Source: Bog-756 sp963734395
GTDB taxonomy: Bacteria; Actinomycetota; Acidimicrobiia; Acidimicrobiales; RAAP-2
DNA: 64,000 nucleotides
Assembly (NCBI GenBank): GCA_963734395.1
Contig: CAVTGY010000003.1
Location: 372,001 to 436,000, forward strand
Reading direction: 5' to 3'
Positions 57,575 through 64,000 of this stretch are shown one piece after another. Below the pieces are notes generated by a model. It had not been told where the DNA came from. It made no database searches and saw only the letters and a list, made by a program, of their open reading frames with translations. Made by a program: the position numbers and the translations under genes. Position 1 is the stretch's first letter. Every line of letters starts with the position of its first letter.

Positions 57575-58379
57575 ATGGACCTGGGTCTGGACGGAGCGAC
57601 CGCGGTGGTGACCGGCGGTTCGAAGGGAATGGGTCGGGCCATCGCCGTTCGTTTGGCTACCGAAGGAGCGCAGGTGGCCGTGATGGCCCGGGGCAGGCAG
57701 GCGCTCGACGAGACGGTGGCCGCGCTCCACGAAGTGGGGAGCAGCGGGTCGATGGGCGTGGCAGTGGATGTGACCGACCGCCAGCAGGTCGACGCCTCAT
57801 TCGCTCAACTGGAGCGACAGTGGGGTTCGCTCAACGTGCTGGTCAACACGCTCGGCCCCGGAGCGGGCCGGTTCGAACAGCTGGGCGATGACGACTGGGA
57901 TGCCTCGTTCGATCTCGGGGTGATGGCCGCGGTCCGCTGTGTGCGGGCGGGCCTGCCCCTGTTGCGCCGAGCGGAGTGGGCGACGAATCGTCAACGTGTC
58001 GGCCCATTCGACGCAGCGACAGAGCCCGCTCATCGTGGCCTACACCGCGGCCAAGGCGGCACTGACCAGCGTGTCCAAGAACCTCTCCAAGTCGTTGGCG
58101 CCGGAAGGGATTCTGGTCAATACGGTGAGTCCGGGATCGATCGTCACTGCCAGCTTCAGCGAGGGTCTCAAGGAGGTCTTCGAGGGGGAGGGGCTGGATG
58201 CCACCGACCCCTACGACGTCATGAAGTGGATCGATCAGCACTTCCATCAGCCGGCCGATCTGGGGAGAGCCGGCCTCCCCGACGAGGTCGCATCGCTCAC
58301 CGCCTACCTGGCCTCACGAACCAACGGGTACGTCACCGGTGCTGACGTCAATGTCGACGGCGGCTCGGATTTCGTCTGA
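57575..58379 (+). CDS. SDR-family oxidoreductase, one frameshift
   Basis: The first part (to about 57970) has VVTGGSKGMG and LNVLVNTLGPGAG. The rest, in another frame, has IVNVSAHST with Ser, YTAAKAALTSVSKN with Tyr and Lys, LVNTVSPGSIVT and VTGADVNVDGGSDFV. Together they make a normal 267-residue SDR. The start follows AAGGAGG. The break sits in a helix before the catalytic Ser, with protein sense on both sides. The stop overlaps the next gene's start as TGATG. Confidence 0.84.
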
Positions 58380-59518
58380 TGCTGGCCGTCGACACCCTGC
58401 TCGAGGTGGCCTCCGGCGAGACCGGGCTCGCCGACTACGGCGGCACCACCTGGAGGGAGGGTCTGGAGCGACTGGTCGACTCCCTCAACAACGAGGCGAC
58501 CCTCACCGAGTCTGGTGAGGCGATCCTGACGATGAGGATCGGCATGCTGCTGTCCAATCGCCTGCGGGTGATCCGCACCTTCGAGGAACACCCGGAGATC
58601 CATGCCGAGGAGATCGGTGGCCCCCTCTTCATCATCGGACTGCCTCGCACCGGCACCACCGCGTTGAGCAACCTGATTGCTGCCGATCCCCAGATCCGCT
58701 CGGTCCGACTGTGGGAGTCATCCGATCCGGTTCCTCCACCCGAGGCGGCCGAACAGAACACCGATCCACGCATCGATGCCGCCCGTCGGGGGCTCGAGGC
58801 GATGTACGAGGCGTTCCCCAAGATGCGGTCGCTGCACTTCCAATCGCCGACAGGTCCGACCGAGTGCCAGGACCTGCTCGGGATGGAGTTCCGGACCGCG
58901 CACTTCGACGGGATGGCCCGGGTCCCGAGTTACGCCGCCTGGGTCACCGAGTGCGACATGTCCAGCGCCTACGTGTTCCACCGGCGCGTCCTCCAGCTAC
59001 TGCAGTGGCATTGCCCGCCCCGTTTCTGGCATCTGAAGACCCCGGTGCACATGCTGGCCCTCGACCACCTCCGGGCCGTCTATCCGGCGGCCAAATTCGT
59101 GTGGACCCACCGTGATCCGGCCCCGGTGCTCGGCTCGGTCTGCAGCCTGATTGCTTACACCCGCAGCTGGGTCAGCGATCGGAACGACGCCGACGAGCTC
59201 GGCCAGGAGCAGCTTTCGTTGTGGTCCGAAGCGATCCGCCGGGCCCTGGAGTTCCGGCACCGCATCGGAGAGGAATGGTTTGCCGATGTCTACTTCGACT
59301 CCTTGCAGACCGATCCGACCGAGGCGCTGTCGGCTGCCTATGAGAAGCTGGGGATCGGGCTCGGCGACGGTCGCAGCCAGGTGGAGGCGTGGGCCCGTGA
59401 CCACCCTCCGAACGCCCACGGGGTTCATGAGTTCTCCCTCGATGAGTTCGGGTTGGACCCTGCCACGGTGCGCGACCGCTTCGGGTTCTACCTCGAGCAC
59501 TTCGCAATCGGCGACTGA
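58379..59518 (+). CDS. Sulfotransferase-family protein
   Basis: The protein has 379 residues. The PAPS 5'-phosphosulfate loop is FIIGLPRTGTTALSNLIA (about 83-100). The 3'-phosphate region is HLKTPVHMLALDHLRAVYP and KFVWTHRDPAPVLGS. It belongs to the Sulfotransferase_3 group common in actinobacteria, which sulfate lipids, glycans or small alcohols. The real acceptor is unknown. The one-base overlap with the SDR gene shows translational coupling, so the two probably act in one pathway. Confidence 0.85.
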   Translation: MLAVDTLLEVASGETGLADYGGTTWREGLERLVDSLNNEATLTESGEAILTMRIGMLLSNRLRVIRTFEEHPEIHAEEIGGPLFIIGLPRTGTTALSNLIAADPQIRSVRLWESSDPVPPPEAAEQNTDPRIDAARRGLEAMYEAFPKMRSLHFQSPTGPTECQDLLGMEFRTAHFDGMARVPSYAAWVTECDMSSAYVFHRRVLQLLQWHCPPRFWHLKTPVHMLALDHLRAVYPAAKFVWTHRDPAPVLGSVCSLIAYTRSWVSDRNDADELGQEQLSLWSEAIRRALEFRHRIGEEWFADVYFDSLQTDPTEALSAAYEKLGIGLGDGRSQVEAWARDHPPNAHGVHEFSLDEFGLDPATVRDRFGFYLEHFAIGD

Positions 59519-59524
59519 GCCGGG

Positions 59525-60092
59525 TCAGGCGGTGGGCACCAGCGAGCGAGCGGGATCCAGCTGGGCGATGGTTTCTCGCAGCACGGCGGCAAGCCCATCC
59601 GATCGACGCCGATCGTAGAGAGGACCGGTGCCGTCGGTCAGGAGCCAGCTGGCCATGGCCACGCCAGCGCGCCGGAATGGGAAGCGGGGCCGACAGAGCC
59701 CCGAGCATTTCTTCGATGTCCGGTTCGCATGCGATGACCCGGTCGCGGTTGAACGGAATTCGCGGATCGCGCATCACCGTCGGCGTGGAGGCCTGCAACA
59801 AGAGGCCCTGCCAGTTCTGGATCAGTGCTCGGCAGGTTGCCGGTGAGACAAGCAGGTGGGCTCGGACGGCCAACAACCTGCTCGACTCCGGTGGGTCACC
59901 GTGGGCCAGTCGACGATCGAGGGAGCATGCCAACAGACGGGCCAGGAACCGCGCCCATCCCCGATCCGACCGCGATGTCAATCGCTGCCCGTCATCAGGG
60001 TCGACAAAGAGGAGGGTCGTCGGCCCGCCGACCGGCCCTTCCGGCTCCCCGGAGCTGGGCTGACCAGCCTGCCGGCGCTGGCGGCGGGCCAT
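59525..60092 (-). CDS. Hypothetical protein, one frameshift
   Basis: I do not recognise the family. Two leftward frames join near 59695 to give about 188 residues. The N-terminal part has MARRQRRQAGQPSSG, TTLLFVDPDDGQRL, and LLVSPATCRALIQNWQG. The second part has RPRFPFRRAGVAMASWLL, TDGTGPLYDRRRSDGL and LRETIAQLDPARSLVP. Codon use is coding-like. The start at ATG 60092 or upstream at 60146 is unsettled. It has no signal peptide. Confidence 0.5.
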
Positions 60093-60237
60093 CCCTCCCC
60101 GTTGGTTGGCACGAGTCACCCCACCATCCTGTACGCCGACCTCCACCATCGAAAGTGGCATCATCGACATAGTGCGCGACGAACCTGCCAAACCTGGCAA
60201 ACCGGCCGCAAACCAACAGGGCCTCCGTCGGAGGCGG

Positions 60238-63200
60238 TCAGGTCAGCTGCCCGAGCGCCTGTTCGGCGAGTTTTGCGACGCCCCGGATAACCGTGGGTGG
60301 CCCGGCGGCTGCGCCCTGGTCAACAGGTGGCGGGCCCGTTCCGCGTCGCCGGGGCCCTGACGCTGGACCAGCATCCTCCCGAACGAGAGGTCGGTGCGGG
60401 CGGCAGAGAATTTGGCCCCCATCCGGTCGCTGAACTCGCTCGACTCGATGAAGTAGGCCTCGGCTTCTTGGTAACGACCGAGCACCGAAGCCAACGACCC
60501 CAGGTACATGGCCATCGGCTCCAGGGGCATCAGGCCGTTGAAACCCATCTGATTGCGGTAGGGAGCAAACAGGTCGAATAGCAGGGCGGCCGCTTTCGAT
60601 TCCTGTAACTCGATTGCCACCTGAGCGAATGCCGTGATGGTTTCCGTCCAACCGATACGCATCGGCACGTCGAACCCGGTTGCCGCCGCCTCGTCGAGCA
60701 GCGCACGAGCCCGTGCTTGATCGGAGTCCAAGCACGCCGCGGCCAGGGCGGCTATGTAGCCCTGCATGCCGGTCTCCGCGGCGACCGCCTCGACAATCGG
60801 AACCATCTCCCCCAACCTTCCCTGTTGATGGCGGACGATGATCAGTTGAGAGCCGTAGAAGGAGATGGCGTCCGGCTGGCCACACTCGGTGCCGATCTCC
60901 AACGCCTCGCCGGCCAGCGTGTCGGCTCGATCGGGATCACCGACGAGGAGCGCCTGCGCGGCCTCGTGGAAGGCGGTGACCCACATCAAGATCGGCTGTC
61001 GGAGCCGGTCACTGAGCGAACGGGCCTGGGCCAGGCACTGCGTCGTGATTTCGAGGTTGCCAACGGCCATGGCACTGATCCGCCGGTAGACGGTCGCCCA
61101 GTACAGGTGATTGGGATCACCGAGGGTTTCGGCCAGGCTCAGGGCCTCGGTGGCGTCGGCCACCCGTTGGTCAAGGGTGGGCGGGACCTCGAGCGGTTGC
61201 TCCACCAGATTGAGCACTTGCACGATGGTGGCCGGATCGGCGAGCCGTCGAGCCATGTCCTTGGCGGAATCGGCCAGCTCCTGGCGTTCCTCGAGCGACC
61301 GGGTATGGGTGAGCTCGTTGCACAAGGTGGCGAGCAGCAGTGCCCGCTGGTTGCTGTCATCGGGCGACATGGTGTCGAGAACGGTCTCGAGCACGGTCAC
61401 CTTTTCGTCGTCGACGACGCCAAGTGAGCTGAACAGACCGCGATTGTTGGCCAGCGCCGCTTCGACCAATCGGTCGGTCGCGCCAAGGCGCCCGGGCCCG
61501 CCCGGCGGCGACCAGGAGTGTCTCTCGAAATGCGGGCACACCGGCCTGTCGCTGGGCACTTCCCAGACCGATGAGAAGGTCGACCTCGAGCAGCGGGTTG
61601 GATTCGGGTGCTGGCCGAGCAGTTGGAGCGCCTGGGAGAAGTAGCGGACCGCTTCGTCGGGAGCCAATGCAGCCAGCGAGGCATCTGCCGCTTGGCGGGC
61701 GTAGTCGATCGCCTTGGACACGTCGACGGGTTGGGTGGCACTGATCCAGTGGTGGGCGAGTTCTCCGATCCGTGCTCCGGGGCGATCTCCGCACAGTTCT
61801 TCGAGTGCCTCGCCGACCCGCCGGTGTGCTCGGGCCCGACGGGTCGGGCCCAGATCCTGATAGAGCGTGCGGCGGATGAGGGCATGGGCGAACCGGTAGC
61901 GCGCCTGGCGAATCCACCTGTTCACGGACCAGCGAAACTGCCGTGGCATTGTCGAGCACGTCGAGCACGTCGTCCTCCGACGCTGCCGGTGCAGCGGGCC
62001 AGGACGTCGACGTCGAATTCGTGGCCGATGACTGCCGCTTGCGACAGCACCCGTTGGGCTCTTTGACTCAGTCGCCCGACCCTGCCGCCGATCACCACCC
62101 GGACGCTGTCGGGGAGGGGCGTGTCTTCGAGGGAGGCAACCGTCACCCAGCGACCACCCGCATCCTGGTGGATGGCCCCGGTTTCGGAAAGGTGGCGTAG
62201 GACCTCACTCACGAAGAACGGGTTGCCGTCGGTTTCCCGGTAGACGGCATGGGCGAGGTCAACCCCAGTGTCGTCCAGGGCATGGCCGGCCGCCGCCTCC
62301 ATCAGCGACAACACGCCGCTGTCGTCGAGCCCACCCAGCTCGATGTGGGCAACACCGCTGTTCCGGTGAAGGGCTCCCAGGATCTCGACGAGATCGTGTG
62401 AGTAGGAAAGCTCACTGTCCCGATAGGTCCCAAACACGAGGACCCGCATGGGCTCCTCCGCCGCAACCACATGGCGCATCAGCAGCAGACTCCCCTTGTC
62501 TGCCCACTGCAGGTCATCGAGCACCAGGACGACGGGCTGCTGTTTCGAGATGGCGGACAGCAAGCCGACCACGGCCGCAAACAGGAGGTAACGCTCGGTG
62601 TCGGCATCGGTAGCCGTCGGACTGGGGGAGGTCCGGCAGTCGACTGGCCAGTGCCGGGACCAGTCGGGCCAGCTGGGAACCGTAGGCGGCCACATGCTCG
62701 AGGAGCTGCTCTTCGGGGGCATAGGTCACGTATTGTCCGAGCGCTTCAGCGAGGAGCCGGTACGGGATCGAGAGGTCCTCTTCGCAATGGCCGAAGAGCA
62801 CGCAGGCGCCATCGTCGAATGCGGTCCGGGCCGCTTCGGCCACAAGGGTGGTCTTGCCCACTCCGGCCTCGCCCGAAACCAGAACGACCTCGGTCCCTTC
62901 GGTGTGGGCGACCCGCTTGGTGGCCGCGGCCAGTGTCTCGATTTCTGCCTCTCGGCCCACCACTCCCACCGAAGGCGCTCCGGCCAGACGAGCCGGCAAC
63001 GTCAGCGCGTCGGCCTTTGCTGCCAGGGGCTCCCAGATCACCTCGACGGTCTCCAGCGGGTCGGCTAGCCCCTTGAGGGTCAGTGCTCCCACGCTGTTCA
63101 CTGCGTGTCGGCTGCGTCGACCGGCCATCGCCCGCACCACGTCAGCGGCCAGAATTTGTCCACCCTGGCAGGTCGCACAGAGCCTGGCCGCCTCGATCAC

Positions 63201-63536
63201 CGGGTCGCCGAAGAAGTCGTCGTCTTCCCGACTGACCTCGCCACCGCTCAGCCCGACCCGAAGACCCATCGAGTGCTTCTGGTCCCGGTTGTCCCGTTCG
63301 ACTCCCTGCTGCATGGCCACACTGCACGACAGAGCCGCTGACGCCGACGAGAACACCACCATCAGCCCGTCACCCAGGTTCTTCACCTCGGCGCCGCCCG
63401 CTTCGGCGGTGGCCTGCCGAAGGATCGAGAAGTGCCGGCGGCGTGCTTCATCGGCGGCGTCGGGGGAGAGGCGTTGGGCGAGCTCCGTCGAGCCAACTAC
63501 GTCGGTGAACAGCACCGCGACGTTCTCGGTCGTCAT
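60238..63536 (-). CDS. Class III nucleotide cyclase fused to AAA/STAND ATPase and helical repeats, frameshifted
   Basis: The start ATG (63536) opens one cyclase domain: NVAVLFTDVVGSTELAQRL, VKNLGDGLMVVFSSAS with Lys and the second Asp, and FFGDPVIEAARLCA, where the transition-state Asn is replaced by Ile but Arg stays. An ATPase follows with Walker A VSGEAGVGKTTLV and Walker B VLVLDDLQWADKG. The long helical part has TPR-like repeats. Frame changes lie near 62630, 61990, 61930, about 61590 and 61450, and 60320, all with protein sense on both sides. The product would have about 1095 residues. Such proteins are common in actinobacteria as signal transducers, and the cyclase may be weak because of the lost Asn. 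It lies downstream of a cNMP-binding protein gene. Confidence 0.75.
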
Positions 63537-63672
63537 CCGAGCGCTCCCTTCCGCCGGCGCGGCCCCAGCCTAGGCGAGAACGGATCTGCGCTCAGGGTCA
63601 CGTCGGCGAATGGAACTGCCGGTGCCTGTTCGACGTCGGTGTGGAGCGTGCCCGGAGCGTTCGGGGCAGCTC

Positions 63673-64000
63673 CTACAGCGATTGGAGAGAGGAGAGGCCG
63701 GGGCGGCCAGCGCCATCCAGCATGGCGTCGGCTTTACGAAGGCGGGAGCCGAGCTCGGCCAGCATCTTGTAGGCGACCGACGGCGCTGACGACTGGAGAC
63801 TCATGAACTCATGTCTGGTCAACACCAGGAGCTTCATGTCGGTGGCGGCCACCACCGTTGCGGTCCTCTCGCCGCCGTCGAGCAGGGCAAGCTCCCCGAA
63901 GAAGGATCCGGGTTCGAGAACAGCAAGCTGGAGTCCGTTCCGAGATGCGGTTGCCGAACCCTCAACTACGACAAAGAACTCCAATCCCGGCGTTCCCTGT
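63673..64000 (-). CDS. cNMP-binding protein, 5' end outside the window
   Basis: The C-terminal 108 residues of a leftward protein are visible. It has LEFFVVVEGSATAS and the full phosphate cassette PGSFFGELALLDGGERTATV, with Gly-Glu and Arg. The domain ends in a helix, SLQSSAPSVAYKMLAELGSR, and a short tail follows. No helix-turn-helix comes after the domain. It is upstream of the cyclase-ATPase gene on the same strand, 136 bases away, so it may be in one operon and could bind that enzyme's product. Confidence 0.8.
   Translation of the reverse strand, partial: QGTPGLEFFVVVEGSATASRNGLQLAVLEPGSFFGELALLDGGERTATVVAATDMKLLVLTRHEFMSLQSSAPSVAYKMLAELGSRLRKADAMLDGAGRPGLSSLQSL

Overview
The window is high-GC DNA that reads as an actinobacterial (Actinomycetota) chromosome. 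The best marker is the 36-44.4 kb block fhaA-fhaB-pstP-pbpA-pknB-(membrane protein)-pabA-crgA, preceded by a tRNA-Leu. This is the conserved growth and division signalling cluster found near the origin in actinobacteria. An F420-type luciferase-like oxidoreductase, Rpf-like and Tat-exported enzymes, many SDR genes, and large secreted proteins with actinobacterial-style 'RICDTR' repeats agree with this. Acidimicrobiia is my best guess for the class, but that is inference. I see no rRNA, CRISPR array, integrase or insertion sequence.

Layout. 0.2-6.5 kb: a lone cyclic-nucleotide-binding protein diverges from an overlapping operon with a membrane RsbU/SpoIIE-type phosphatase, a giant tandem-cyclase/ATPase/TPR protein, an RsbW-type kinase and an RsbV-type antagonist. 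6.6-11.1 kb: HD hydrolase, a TetR repressor diverging from a DHA2 exporter, a small HTH protein and a hotdog thioesterase. 11.2-35.2 kb: an accessory region dominated by four very large secreted proteins. Three of them (11.2-13.7, 27.2-30.7 and 31.7-35.2 kb) have different heads, Ig-like, Kelch propeller and NHL-like propeller, joined to a nearly identical tail of about 1.28 kb. The fourth (19.8-25.4 kb) is built from tandem Ig-like repeats. Between them lie an epimerase, a broken GGDEF sensor, two SDRs, an amidohydrolase and a DUF5666-like protein. 35.7-44.4 kb: tRNA-Leu and the kinase/phosphatase/PBP/CrgA cluster. 44.5-51.8 kb: thiolase, thioesterase, a ComF-like protein, LLM oxidoreductase, SDR, DNA glycosylase, NERD protein, CBS protein and CbiX chelatase. 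51.8-59.5 kb: an Rpf-like wall hydrolase, two convergent Tat-exported phosphoesterases, an unknown protein, an SDR and a sulfotransferase. 59.5-64 kb: a hypothetical protein, a second cyclase/ATPase/TPR protein, and a second cNMP-binding protein cut by the window edge.

Themes. Cyclic-nucleotide signalling occurs at both ends, each time as a cyclase-ATPase-TPR protein beside a single-domain cNMP-binding protein. At the left end it is fused genetically to an anti-sigma partner-switching module. Surface display is the second theme, with a recombination-prone set of shared-tail proteins.

Caution on data quality. More than 35 apparent frameshifts lie between about 15.8 and 62.6 kb. They affect pstP, pbpA and other genes likely to be essential, and many sit at short homopolymers or at places where a repeat copy gained one base. 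I read most of them as uncorrected indel errors in the assembly, not real pseudogenes. Broken genes are therefore annotated as single loci, with their in-frame pieces described.
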